Positions 44,260-52,934 of a stretch of 64,000 nt of DNA are shown one piece after another (the stretch's first letter is position 1; every line of letters begins with the position of its first letter). The position numbers and the translations under genes are program-made. The stretch covers positions 62,001 through 126,000 of the forward strand of contig NZ_QRCU01000025.1 in the NCBI RefSeq assembly GCF_003369445.1, written 5' to 3'. Under the pieces are notes generated by a model. That model worked only from the letters and a program-made list of their open reading frames with translations, was not told the DNA's origin and did no database searches. Source of the stretch: Arthrobacter silvisoli. GTDB lineage: Bacteria; Actinomycetota; Actinomycetes; Actinomycetales; Micrococcaceae.

Positions 44260-44631
44260 CTATTGGCATGCCACCTGGATGCCGTGCTCGGTCTGGCGGT
44301 TATCCACGACAACGTTGGCGCACCTGTTCTGCAGCAGCGTCAGGCCGTCACCGCCCAGATAGTTCCCTTGCTGGCCGGCCGGGGTGACGTGCTGTGTCAC
44401 GCCGATGAGCTTCAGCGATCCCGGCGGCACGAAAATCCACACATCGGGCTCAAAGGGGAGCACCACCCAGTTTCCCTGCACATAGACGGTGCCGATATCA
44501 GTCTGCACAGCCGTGGCGTGGGAGGTATCCACGGGCCGGCTCGCATTCTCGCAGTGCAGGGCCTGCGCCGCGGGGGCGATGAACATCAACGCGAAGAACG
44601 CGGCGCCCACGGCAATGAATTTCCTGATCAC
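44260..44631 (-). CDS. small secreted protein, function unknown
   Basis: 123 residues from GTG 44629-44631, chosen because AAGGAG lies 5 nt upstream. A signal peptide MIRKFIAVGAAFFALMFIAP ends near AQA, giving a mature protein of about 100 residues starting LHCENASRPVD. Three cysteines remain (LHC, NRC, VAC). No repeat or catalytic motif recognised. It is convergent with the methyltransferase and preceded by about 110 nt with no gene. Confidence 0.75.
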   Translation of the reverse strand: MIRKFIAVGAAFFALMFIAPAAQALHCENASRPVDTSHATAVQTDIGTVYVQGNWVVLPFEPDVWIFVPPGSLKLIGVTQHVTPAGQQGNYLGGDGLTLLQNRCANVVVDNRQTEHGIQVACQ

Positions 44632-44739
44632 AATGACTCCTTGGGGTGCGGAGACCAACGGTGTCCTGCCTCGGCCGGTTGGCCGCTCCCCAGCATCGCA
44701 AACACTACTCAGGCGCGCCCGGTAGTCAAGACACTTTCC

Positions 44740-45588
44740 CTAGGCCCGCACGATTCGGCAGCCGGTGCCCAGTTCCTCGATCCGCGCCAGCACCGCCGGG
44801 CTGGTGACGTTCTCGCCCAGCAGGTTGACCTTGCCCGCGCCGTGGTAGTCGGAGGAGCCTGTCATGAACAGCCCGTTTTCCGCGGCAAAGCGCCGCAGGA
44901 ACGCCCTGCCCGCTTCGGGGTTGTCCCGGTGCTCGACCTCCAGGCCCAGCAGACCGGCGTCGACCATGTCCCGGTAGGTGCGTTCGCCCACCACCCGTCC
45001 CCGGGCGGACGCCACCGGGTGTGCGAACACCGGCACGCCTCCCGCGGCCCTGACGAGTTCGACGGCGAACGCCGGCTCGGGCGCATAATGCTGCACGAAG
45101 TAGCGCGAACGCGCGCTGAGGATGGCGGTGAAGGCCTCCGTGCGGTCGGCGACGGCGCCGGCAGCCACCAACGCGTCGGCGATGTGCGGCCGGCCCACCG
45201 TCGCGCCCGGTGCCACGTGGTGGATGACGTCGTCCCAGCTCAGCGGATAGTCCTCCGCCAGCAGGCTCACCATGCGCTGGGCGCGGGTCAGCCGGGCGTC
45301 CTTGGATTTGGTGATTTCCTCCAGCAGGCCCGGGTGCGCGGGGTCGTGGAGGTAACTCAGCAGGTGCACGCTGATTCCCTCCGCCGTGCGGCAGGAGATC
45401 TCCATGCCGGGCACCAGTGCCACGCCGTGTTCCACGGCCGCCACGGAAGCCTGCTCCCAACCGTCGGTGGAGTCGTGATCGGTCAGGGCCACGACGTCCA
45501 GTCCGGCGGCCGCGGCGGAGCGGATCAGTTCGCCCGGCGACTCGGTTCCGTCCGAAACGTTGGAGTGGGCGTGCAGGTCAATCTTCAC
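44740..45588 (-). CDS. PHP-domain phosphoesterase (TrpH/RNase AM-like)
   Basis: A 282-residue metal phosphoesterase. PHP motifs: DLHAHSNVSDG (His6, His8, Asp12), ALTDHDST (residues 35-42), PGMEISC, and VFAHPVASARG. Homologues in E. coli (TrpH/YciV) release 5' nucleotides from RNA and oligonucleotides; others act on 3',5'-bisnucleotides. GTG start; TAGGCT at 45595-45600 lies 6 nt upstream, and its -35 region falls in an 18-bp repeat. Confidence 0.87.
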   Translation of the reverse strand: MKIDLHAHSNVSDGTESPGELIRSAAAAGLDVVALTDHDSTDGWEQASVAAVEHGVALVPGMEISCRTAEGISVHLLSYLHDPAHPGLLEEITKSKDARLTRAQRMVSLLAEDYPLSWDDVIHHVAPGATVGRPHIADALVAAGAVADRTEAFTAILSARSRYFVQHYAPEPAFAVELVRAAGGVPVFAHPVASARGRVVGERTYRDMVDAGLLGLEVEHRDNPEAGRAFLRRFAAENGLFMTGSSDYHGAGKVNLLGENVTSPAVLARIEELGTGCRIVRA

Positions 45589-45603
45589 TTTCCCAGCCTA
45601 ATC

Positions 45604-45679
45604 CCCACCGCCTCCCAAACCTCGCTGCGCTCGGATCGGGCCCCTCGGCGGCGTGGGCCCACCCACCGCCTCCCAAACC
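45604..45679. repeat. 18-bp direct repeat in the PHP/pepP divergent promoter region
   Basis: CCCACCGCCTCCCAAACC occurs exactly at 45604-45621 and again at 45662-45679, 58 nt apart. The first copy covers the probable -35 region of the PHP gene. It could be a paired regulator site or a chance duplication. Confidence 0.6.
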
Positions 45680-45739
45680 CCGATCCCGGCCCGGACAGCC
45701 GCGTTGGCCCCCGCCCTGAACAGATGGGAACATGGGAGC

Positions 45740-47311
45740 GTGAATGATGCAGAAACCACCCAGAATTCAGCAGCCCAGCCCCTGGAAGAACGCGTCAACA
45801 ACCGTTCCCAGCGGCCCACCTCCGATGCCTTCAAGGCCTTCATGGCCAGCAATTGGGCTCCCGCCGCGCAGGTGACCCCCGCGCGCGATGCCGTTGCGGA
45901 CCACGCCGCCGCCCGCCGTCGGGCCATCTCCGGCAAGTTCCCGGGCGTCCGCCTCGTCATCCCGGCCGGACCGCTGAAGGTCCGCTCGAACGACACCGAC
46001 TACCGCTTCCGCCCCCACTCAGCTTTCGCCCACCTGACCGGCCTGGGCCTGGACCACGAGCCCGACGCCGTGCTCATCCTGGAACCCGTCGAGGAAGGGA
46101 CCGGCGACGACGGCGGCAACCACCGCGCCGCCCTCTACTTCCGTCCGCTGGCCGGCCGCGACACCGAACAGTTCTACGCCGATGCCCGCTCCGGCGAATT
46201 CTGGATCGGTGCCCGCCCCACCCTCGCCGAATTCGAAGCGCGCCTGGGCCTGCCCACCGCGCACATCGACGAACTCGAGGTGGCCATCACCAAGAACGTG
46301 GGCGCCCCGGAAATCGGTGGCATCGCCATCCGCCTGGTCCGCAAGGTCGACGAGAACATCGACGCCCTCGTGGACACTGCCCGCTACAACACGGCGAAGG
46401 ATCCCGAAAACCTGGACCTCGCCGAACTGGACGCCTTGGACGAGCTCCTCAGCGAAGCCCTCTCCGAGCTGCGCCTGCTCAAGGACGAGTGGGAAATCGG
46501 GGAGATGAAGACCGCAGTGGCCGCCACGGTGGCGGGCTTCGCCGACGTCGTCCGTGCGCTGCCTCGTGCCCTCACCCATGAGCGGGGCGAACGCGTCGTG
46601 GAGGGCGCCTTCTTCGCCCGCGCCCGCGAAGAAGGCAACGAACTCGGCTACGACACCATCGCCGCCGCCGGCAACAACGCCACCGTGCTGCACTGGACCC
46701 GGAACACGGGCAAGGTCAACGCCGGCGAACTGCTGCTGCTGGACGCGGGTGTGGAGGCCGAGTCGCTCTACACTGCCGATATCACCCGTACCATCCCGGC
46801 CAACGGCACGTTCTCGGATGTGCAACGCAAGGTCTACGAGGCCGTGCTGGACGCCGCCGACGCCGGTTTTGCCGCCGCACAGCCCGGCGCGAAGTTCCGC
46901 GACATCCACGCCGCCGCCACCAAGGTCCTTGCCGAGCGCCTGGCCGAATGGGGCCTGCTGCCTGTTTCCGTCGAGGAGGCCATCAGCCCTGAGGGCCAGC
47001 AGCACCGCCGCTGGATGCCGCACGGCACCAGCCACCACCTCGGCCTGGACGTCCACGACTGCGCGCAGGCCAAGCGCGAGCTGTACCTGGATGGCATCCT
47101 CACCGAGGGCATGGTGTTCACCATCGAGCCGGGCCTCTACTTCAAGAATGAGGACCTCGCCATCCCGGCGGAGTACCGCGGTATCGGTGTCCGGATCGAG
47201 GACGACATCCTCATGACGGCCGACGGCCCCGTCAACCTGAGCGCGGCCCTGCCCCGCAAGGCCGAGGACGTCGAAGCCTGGATGGCCGGCATCTACGAGG
47301 ACGCCGAATAG
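45740..47311 (+). CDS. Xaa-Pro aminopeptidase (aminopeptidase P, M24B)
   Basis: Releases N-terminal residues before proline. 523 residues: an AMP_N domain (about 60-200, with YRFRPHSAFAHLTGLG) and a pita-bread catalytic domain. Metal ligands: Asp pair in LLLLDAGVEAESLYTADITRT, His in HGTSHHLGLDVHD, Glu in TIEPGLYF and Glu in GVRIEDDIL. The start is GTG 45740; an ATG-type extension upstream overlaps the repeat region. A short GGGAG lies just before it. A 17-bp terminator follows. Confidence 0.92.
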   Translation: MNDAETTQNSAAQPLEERVNNRSQRPTSDAFKAFMASNWAPAAQVTPARDAVADHAAARRRAISGKFPGVRLVIPAGPLKVRSNDTDYRFRPHSAFAHLTGLGLDHEPDAVLILEPVEEGTGDDGGNHRAALYFRPLAGRDTEQFYADARSGEFWIGARPTLAEFEARLGLPTAHIDELEVAITKNVGAPEIGGIAIRLVRKVDENIDALVDTARYNTAKDPENLDLAELDALDELLSEALSELRLLKDEWEIGEMKTAVAATVAGFADVVRALPRALTHERGERVVEGAFFARAREEGNELGYDTIAAAGNNATVLHWTRNTGKVNAGELLLLDAGVEAESLYTADITRTIPANGTFSDVQRKVYEAVLDAADAGFAAAQPGAKFRDIHAAATKVLAERLAEWGLLPVSVEEAISPEGQQHRRWMPHGTSHHLGLDVHDCAQAKRELYLDGILTEGMVFTIEPGLYFKNEDLAIPAEYRGIGVRIEDDILMTADGPVNLSAALPRKAEDVEAWMAGIYEDAE

Positions 47312-47350
47312 TCCCTACGGACATGTCCGCTGGGGTGTGACTGGACCAGA

Positions 47351-47391
47351 AAAGGGCGGGCCACCGGTGAATCTCCGGTGGCCCGCCCTTT
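47351..47391. terminator. strong bidirectional terminator
   Basis: A perfect 17-bp stem AAAGGGCGGGCCACCGG (47351-47367) with 47375-47391 and a 7-nt loop, flanked by A and T runs. It lies between pepP and the convergent stress protein. Confidence 0.85.
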
Positions 47392-47415
47392 CAGTACGGC
47401 AATGCGCGACGGCGG

Positions 47416-48324
47416 CTACTGCTGCCGGGGCGCCTCTTCACTCTCGGCACCGTGTGCACCGTTGCCGTGGCCGTCGTTGTCATGGTTGCCCGGCTGCGCG
47501 TGTTCCGGCTGCGCGTAGCCCGTCTGTGCGTGCTCTGGTTGTGCCGGTGCGGCGGGAGCCTGGCCGGGTTCTACGCGGATGCCGTACTGCGGCCGACCGT
47601 CCGGAAGGTCCGGGTAGTGCGAGGAGACAGGCGCAGATGCGGCGGCGGGCTCTGCAGGCGGCGGTGTTTCCGGCTGTGCGGCGCCGCCGTCCTGCTGGGC
47701 GCGCTGGCCGTAGGGGTCGTGCCAGCCGGCTGGCCGCTCCGGAGCCTGGCCAGGCTGCTGGTAAGGAGGCTGGTAGGGAGGGGTCTGCTGGGGGTGCTGG
47801 CTGTAGGGCTGCGGCGCGCCGGCGGCCTGCGTCGGGTTCATCGGCAGCTGGTGGAGCAGCCGGCGGGCCTCCTGTGCCGCCTCGTAGGCCACGATGACGT
47901 CATAGTTGCTGGCAACCACCTGGCTGGTGGAGGTGAAGTCGCGCTTGCCGCGCTGCATGGCATAGGTGACGATCCCGAACAGCATGAAGAACGCCGCACC
48001 CATCAGCACCGAGGTGATGATCGAGAACGCGCCCCCGGTCGGGGAGAAGAAGGACAGCATGACGCCTACGAACAGGCCGAACCACATGCCGCTCAAGGCA
48101 CCGGAAAGGGCCACCCGCGGGTAGCTCAGCCGGCCGGTCACCCGTTCCACCATTTTCAGGTCGTTTCCCACGATCGAGACAAGCTGGACCGGGAACTGCT
48201 GGTCCGCCAGGTAGTCCACTGCCTTTTGGGCATCAAGATACGAGGTGTAGGAGCCCACGGTGTCGCCTTGGGGGACGCTCCGGGACTCCTCCGTGGCCTT
48301 GGGTGCACCGAAAATGTTTGCCAT
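47416..48324 (-). CDS. general stress protein-like membrane protein (YflT-type) with disordered tail
   Basis: 302 residues from ATG 48322-48324. Residues 22-70 match the heat-induced stress-protein domain (SYTSYLDAQKAVDYLADQQF, PVQLVSIVGNDL). Two membrane helices follow (71-92 and 99-122). After TSTSQVVASNYDVIVAYEA the chain becomes Pro/Gln/Tyr-rich with repeats such as QPYSQHPQQTPPYQPPYQQP and AQPEHAQ (twice), ending in a His/Asn/Gly stretch. Function unknown. A longer in-frame reading overlaps the divergent MgtE-like gene and is not supported. Confidence 0.82.
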   Translation of the reverse strand: MANIFGAPKATEESRSVPQGDTVGSYTSYLDAQKAVDYLADQQFPVQLVSIVGNDLKMVERVTGRLSYPRVALSGALSGMWFGLFVGVMLSFFSPTGGAFSIITSVLMGAAFFMLFGIVTYAMQRGKRDFTSTSQVVASNYDVIVAYEAAQEARRLLHQLPMNPTQAAGAPQPYSQHPQQTPPYQPPYQQPGQAPERPAGWHDPYGQRAQQDGGAAQPETPPPAEPAAASAPVSSHYPDLPDGRPQYGIRVEPGQAPAAPAQPEHAQTGYAQPEHAQPGNHDNDGHGNGAHGAESEEAPRQQ

Positions 48325-48400
48325 AGCCCCATTCTGTCGCATGCACATGTGCGTCGGCTGAAATTCAGCTAAAAGAGAGCAGACTCGGTAGCCTGTAAAG

Positions 48401-49684
48401 GTGAGCACACAGCCTTCCCGCGTCTTTGTCGCGCGCCTGCTCGGCCTCGATGTCTTCGACCCCTTGGGTGATCGTCTCGGCCGCCTGCGCGATGTTGTCG
48501 TGCTCTCCCGCGGGACCCGCGGTGCACCGCACGTGGTGGGCATCGTCGTCGAGGTTCCGGGGAAGAAACGGGTCTTCGTGCCGATGACCCGCATCACCTC
48601 GATCGACCAGACCCAAATCATCTGCACGGGCCTGGTGAACCTGCGCCGCTTCGAACAGCGCGGTGCCGAAACCCTGGTGGTCGCCGAAATGTTCGACCGC
48701 CGCGTCACCCTCGCAGACGGCAGCGGAGACGCCACCATCGAAGACATCGCCATGGATCAGCACCGTTCCAAGGACTGGTTCGTCAGCAAGCTGTTTGTCC
48801 GCCGGGGCCACTCCCTGTCCCCGCTTAGCCGGCTGCGCCGCAACGAGACCATGATCATCGACTGGGCTGACGCCCAGCAGGGCGCCCGCACCGAACCGCA
48901 GGCCGCCACCCAGTTCGTGGCCACCCACGAGGACCTCAAGCCGGCCGACTTCGCCGAAGCCCTGCAGGAAATGAGCGACAAGCGCCGCCTGGAAGTGGCC
49001 AGCGAACTCCAGGACGAACGCCTTGCAGACGTCCTCCAGGAACTCCCGGAGGACGACCAGGTGGAGATCCTTTCCGCCCTCGACGTCGAACGCGCCGCCG
49101 ACGTGCTGGAAGAAATGGATCCGGACGACGCCGCCGACCTCCTCGCCGAACTCCCCACCGCCCAGGCGGAGGAACTGCTCCAGCTCATGGAACCGGACGA
49201 GGCCGAGGACGTCCGCCGCCTGCTCGAATACGACGAGGACACCGCCGGCGGCCTCATGACCCCGGTGCCGGTAATCCTTCCACCCGAAGCAACAGTGGCC
49301 GAGGCCCTGGCCCACGTCCGACGTGAGGAGCTCTCCCCCGCCCTGGCGTCCTCGATTTTCATCACCCGGCCGCCCCTGGAGACGCCCACGGGCCGCTTCC
49401 TTGGCGTCGTGCATATCCAGCAGCTGCTGCGTTTCCCGCCACCGGAACCGCTCGGCAACCTGGTGGACAAGAACCTGGAGCCCCTGTCCGACCACGCACA
49501 TATCAGCGAGGTCGCCCGGACCCTGGCCACCTATGACCTCAATTCCCTTCCGGTCGTTGACGACGCCGGCCGCCTGGTGGGGGCGGTGACTGTTGATGAC
49601 GTGCTGGATCACCTGTTGCCCGATGACTGGCGCGCCCATGAGGATGACGCCCCTGTGAAGAAGCTTGGAGGCCGGATTGGCTGA
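48401..49684 (+). CDS. MgtE_N / CBS-domain protein with PRC-barrel-like N-terminus
   Basis: 427 residues resembling the cytosolic half of MgtE Mg2+ channels without the membrane domain. Residues 1-60 look like a PRC barrel (VFVARLLGLDVFDPLGDRLG). MgtE_N repeats follow (LQELPEDDQVEILSALD, LEEMDPDDAADLLAELP), then TAGGLMTP and a CBS pair. It may sense Mg2+ or adenine nucleotides and act on a partner channel. GTG start; TAGCCT at 48389-48394 is 6 nt upstream. Its end overlaps the DUF1003 gene. A conserved series with mrp, as I recall for Rv1232c. Confidence 0.85.
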   Translation: MSTQPSRVFVARLLGLDVFDPLGDRLGRLRDVVVLSRGTRGAPHVVGIVVEVPGKKRVFVPMTRITSIDQTQIICTGLVNLRRFEQRGAETLVVAEMFDRRVTLADGSGDATIEDIAMDQHRSKDWFVSKLFVRRGHSLSPLSRLRRNETMIIDWADAQQGARTEPQAATQFVATHEDLKPADFAEALQEMSDKRRLEVASELQDERLADVLQELPEDDQVEILSALDVERAADVLEEMDPDDAADLLAELPTAQAEELLQLMEPDEAEDVRRLLEYDEDTAGGLMTPVPVILPPEATVAEALAHVRREELSPALASSIFITRPPLETPTGRFLGVVHIQQLLRFPPPEPLGNLVDKNLEPLSDHAHISEVARTLATYDLNSLPVVDDAGRLVGAVTVDDVLDHLLPDDWRAHEDDAPVKKLGGRIG

Positions 49685-50402
49685 CAACACACCGCCCAAG
49701 CCCGGCTCCCGCAGCAGCAAGCTGTCCTCTTTCGGAGGCCTCGACACCCCGCTGAGCGGCCGCAAACGGATCCTGCCTACATTCCGTCCCAACCCGGACG
49801 CCTTCGGCAACGCCACAGAAGGCTTCGCACGCTTCATGGGCACGCCGCAGTTCCTGGTCTACATGACTGTCTTCTGTCTGTTCTGGCTGGGCTGGAACAG
49901 CTTCGCCCCGCAGGAGTGGCAATTCGACCGCATGGACCTGGGTTTCACGCTCCTGACCCTTATGCTGTCCCTCCAGGCCTCCTACGCCGCTCCCCTGCTG
50001 CTGCTTGCCCAGAACCGGCAGGATGACCGGGACCGCGTCTCGCTGCAGCAGGACCGCCAACAAGCGGCACGCAACCTGGCCGACACCGAATACCTGACCC
50101 GGGAACTGGCGTCCCTGCGCATCACGCTGCGCGAAGTCGCCACCCGTGACTACGTCCGTGCCGAACTGCGCTCCATGCTGGAGGATTTGCTCGAAGCGCA
50201 GGAAGAACTCCTGACCAGCGATACTCCGGAACGCGCCGACGGCGAAGGCCCGCGCGAAAAAGTCCGGGAGAAGCTCAAGGAGAAACGGGACAAGCAGCGC
50301 AACCCGAGGACCCAGCAGATACCCAAGGTCCGCCCGCAGCAACCCGCCCGCAGCAACCCGCCGGAGCCGTCCGGCAAGAACCAGCCTGAAAGCCGCATCT
50401 GA
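49677..50402 (+). CDS. DUF1003 membrane protein
   Basis: 241 residues from TTG 49677, with GGAGG 6 nt upstream and 8-nt overlap with the preceding gene. Two membrane helices (about 58-78, FLVYMTVFCLFWLGWNSF; about 90-110, GFTLLTLMLSLQASYAAPLL) carry the DUF1003 signature ending LLLLAQNRQDDRD. A coiled coil follows (QQDRQQAARNLADTEYLTRE), then a Lys/Arg/Pro/Gln tail (REKLKEKRDKQRNP). Its neighbour is the MgtE-like protein, suggesting a shared role in ion handling, but this is inference. Confidence 0.85.
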   Translation: MADNTPPKPGSRSSKLSSFGGLDTPLSGRKRILPTFRPNPDAFGNATEGFARFMGTPQFLVYMTVFCLFWLGWNSFAPQEWQFDRMDLGFTLLTLMLSLQASYAAPLLLLAQNRQDDRDRVSLQQDRQQAARNLADTEYLTRELASLRITLREVATRDYVRAELRSMLEDLLEAQEELLTSDTPERADGEGPREKVREKLKEKRDKQRNPRTQQIPKVRPQQPARSNPPEPSGKNQPESRI

Positions 50403-50406
50403 ACTT

Positions 50407-51567
50407 ATGAGCTCCCCCGCGCACGAAGAGGCACCGTCCCCACAGGCACCTGGCCAAGAGGCGCTTGATGCCGCCCTGGCCACCGTCATCGACCCCGAAC
50501 TCCGCCGGCCCATCACCGAACTCGGGATGCTGGAATCCGTCAGCGCCGATGCTTCGGGCACCGTCCGCGTGGCCGTGCTGCTGACGATCGCCGGCTGCCC
50601 GTTGCGGGACACCATCACTGCCGACGCCACGGCTGCGCTCTCCCGCGTGCCCGGCGTCACTGGCGTCGAGGTTGAGCTGAAGGTCATGGACCAGGCCCAG
50701 CGCGACGCCCTCAAGGAACGGCTCCGCGGACCCGGCGGGCAGCGCGGCATCCCATTCAACCAGCCGGGATCCCTCACCAAGGTTTACGCCGTGGCGAGCG
50801 GCAAGGGCGGCGTCGGCAAGTCCTCGGTCACCGTCAACCTCGCCTGTGCGCTGGCAGAGCGCGGCCTCCGGGTGGGCATCGTGGATGCCGATGTCCACGG
50901 CTTCTCCGTTCCCGCGCTCATGGGCATCACACAGCCTCCCACCCGCGTTGACGACATGATCCTGCCCCCTGTGGCCTACGGAGTGAAGGTCATTTCGATC
51001 GGCATGTTCGTCGAAGGGAACAAGCCTGTGGCCTGGCGCGGCCCCATGCTGCACCGCGCCCTCGAGCAGTTCCTCACCGACGTGTACTTCGGCGACCTGG
51101 ACGTCCTGTTCCTGGACCTGCCGCCGGGCACCGGGGACATCGCCATCTCCGTCGCCCAGCTGTTGCCCGGCGCGGAAATCCTGGTGGTCACCACGCCGCA
51201 GGCGGCCGCAGCTGAAGTCGCCGAGCGTGCAGGCACCATCGCTGCCCAGACGGGCCAGAAAGTGGCCGGCGTTGTGGAGAACATGTCTTTCCTCGACATG
51301 CCCGACGGCGGCAGGATGGAACTGTTCGGAAGCGGCGGCGGGGAACTGCTCGCCAAGCGGCTCGGCGCCGTGGTTGAAGGCGACGTCCCGCTGCTGGGCC
51401 AGATCCCGCTGGACATCCGACTGCGCGAGGGCGGGGACGCGGGGCGCCCAGTGGTACTGGCAGCCCCGGAAACGGCGTCAGCCCAAGCCCTCCAGGACAT
51501 CGCCGGCAGGATTCAGGCCCGGCCGCGCGGACTGGCTGGCATGCCCTTGGGAATCCAGCCCCGTTAG
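50407..51567 (+). CDS. mrp: Mrp/NBP35-type iron-sulfur carrier ATPase
   Basis: 386 residues. The N-terminal MIP18/DUF59 domain (about 17-100) holds Cys64 (TIAGCPLRD). The ATPase has the deviant Walker A SGKGGVGKSS (131-140), VDADVHGFSVP, and DLPPGTGD. The CxxC that binds a bridging Fe-S cluster in E. coli and eukaryotic homologues is absent: the matching place reads ENMSFLDMPDGG. So a carrier role, if any, would rely on other ligands. It starts 4 nt after DUF1003 and ends convergent with tatB. Confidence 0.9.
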   Translation: MSSPAHEEAPSPQAPGQEALDAALATVIDPELRRPITELGMLESVSADASGTVRVAVLLTIAGCPLRDTITADATAALSRVPGVTGVEVELKVMDQAQRDALKERLRGPGGQRGIPFNQPGSLTKVYAVASGKGGVGKSSVTVNLACALAERGLRVGIVDADVHGFSVPALMGITQPPTRVDDMILPPVAYGVKVISIGMFVEGNKPVAWRGPMLHRALEQFLTDVYFGDLDVLFLDLPPGTGDIAISVAQLLPGAEILVVTTPQAAAAEVAERAGTIAAQTGQKVAGVVENMSFLDMPDGGRMELFGSGGGELLAKRLGAVVEGDVPLLGQIPLDIRLREGGDAGRPVVLAAPETASAQALQDIAGRIQARPRGLAGMPLGIQPR

Positions 51568-51597
51568 GCGGGCATTCCCCGAAGCCGGATGGGGCGC

Positions 51598-51990
51598 CTA
51601 GGTGGCTTCGCTGTCGAAGGGGGCAGCTTCGCCCTCGGCGAGCCGCTCCACCACGCGGGCGGGCGGCTGCGGGGCCGGATCGGCCGAGACGGCGGCAGCC
51701 GCGACGGCGGGTGCGCCCGCGCTGACTGGCTTTGTGTCGTCGTCGAGCAGGGCTTCCTTGATGATGCGCCGCGGATCGTACTGGCGGGGATCGTACTTCT
51801 TCCAGTCGACGTCGTCGATGTCGATGCCGACTTCTTCCTTGATCTGTTCGCGCGCACCGGAGGCCATCCGGCGGACTTCTTTGACCAGGTTCGCCAGTTT
51901 TTGGGTGTATTCGGGCAAACGGCTGGGACCGATCACCAGCACACCGATGATCAGCAGGAGCAAGAACTCCGGGCCATTGATTCCAAACAC
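51598..51990 (-). CDS. tatB: twin-arginine translocase subunit TatB
   Basis: A 130-residue membrane protein. N-terminal span FGINGPEFLLLLIIGVLVIG is followed by the Tat hinge PSRLPEY and an amphipathic helix (TQKLANLVKEVRRMASGARE), then an acidic/Ala-Pro tail. The segment IDDVDWKKYDPRQYDPRRII is typical of actinobacterial TatB. The GTG at 51988-51990 is preceded, after 7 nt, by TAATCT (51998-52003), so it may have its own leaderless transcript in addition to read-through from sigE-antisigma. Confidence 0.92.
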   Translation of the reverse strand: MFGINGPEFLLLLIIGVLVIGPSRLPEYTQKLANLVKEVRRMASGAREQIKEEVGIDIDDVDWKKYDPRQYDPRRIIKEALLDDDTKPVSAGAPAVAAAAVSADPAPQPPARVVERLAEGEAAPFDSEAT

Positions 51991-52021
51991 GCTACGAAGA
52001 TTACCTTGTCCGTTGCCCTGC

Positions 52022-52927
52022 TCAGAAACCAGCGAGATTTGCCAGGGTGCGAAGGCCGCGCCGGACCCTGTCCTGCCAGTTGTCCGGAGTTGCAGCCGCG
52101 GCAGGAAGCACGGATTCACCGGCGCGCACGAGCTCGGGGACGGCGTCGTCAGCCTGTTCCGCGGGCAGGTCGGACGCGTAGCTCAGCATGGCGGCGGGAG
52201 AGCGGTAGACCGCCTCCCAGCGGCTGCCGCGGCTGACTGAGAGCCTGGCGCCGGAGGTGGTGGTCCCTTCGAAATGCTGCTCCACCAAGGTTGCGTGATG
52301 CGTGCCGTCCGTCAGTTCCAGTTCGACGGCGGGATGGCCGCCCCGCATGGACGCACGGGCGGACACCACACGGAAGCCCATGCCGGAAAGTTCGGGGCAG
52401 GCCCAGCCCTTGCTCCGCAGCCCGGCCAGTTGCGCCGCGCTCAGGGCCACGCTGCCGTCCTTCACCGCGGTGTCCGAGGGGACGTTGCCCGGGACGGCGG
52501 ACTCGAGGGAGAGATTGCCGCTCAGGGACGCTCCCACGAGGCTGCGCACCTCGCGGTCCGCGGCACTGAAGGACTCGGGACGGACGTCGCCGCCCACCAC
52601 GTAGGCAGCGGCAGCGAGGGCGCCGGCGCTGACCAGCAGCCCTCCGGCGGCAATCCCAGCTGTCTTCAGGAAGGGCACTGCGCGGCGCGTCCCCGCCGGC
52701 TCAACGCCGGCATCGCCTGATTCGGCGATCCTGCGTGTGTGCTCGATAAGCCGTGCCGTCAGGTCCTGGCTGGCCTCGGGCACGCTCGCCTTGCGCAGCC
52801 GCTCCAGGTACTGGCGTTCGCGGAGCACCTCAGCCTGGCATTGCGGGCAATCCCCGAGGTGTTCCGGTGTCCGCTTGTGCCGCAGGCCACGCCCGGGCGC
52901 GGGCTGCCGCCCGTTCAGCAAACCCAT
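52022..52927 (-). CDS. anti-sigma factor (zinc-binding, membrane-bound), RseA-like
   Basis: 301 residues. A zinc anti-sigma motif His23-x3-Cys27-x2-Cys30 (PEHLGDCPQCQAEV) should bind SigE. One membrane helix (about 87-110, TAGIAAGGLLVSAGALAAAAYVV) separates it from an extracytoplasmic domain of about 190 residues (GMGFRVVSARASMRGGHPAV). This is larger than the roughly 150-residue mycobacterial RseA. It starts 7 nt after sigE. Release would occur by proteolysis or loss of zinc; which applies is unknown. Confidence 0.87.
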   Translation of the reverse strand: MGLLNGRQPAPGRGLRHKRTPEHLGDCPQCQAEVLRERQYLERLRKASVPEASQDLTARLIEHTRRIAESGDAGVEPAGTRRAVPFLKTAGIAAGGLLVSAGALAAAAYVVGGDVRPESFSAADREVRSLVGASLSGNLSLESAVPGNVPSDTAVKDGSVALSAAQLAGLRSKGWACPELSGMGFRVVSARASMRGGHPAVELELTDGTHHATLVEQHFEGTTTSGARLSVSRGSRWEAVYRSPAAMLSYASDLPAEQADDAVPELVRAGESVLPAAAATPDNWQDRVRRGLRTLANLAGF

Positions 52928-52934
52928 GGCAACC

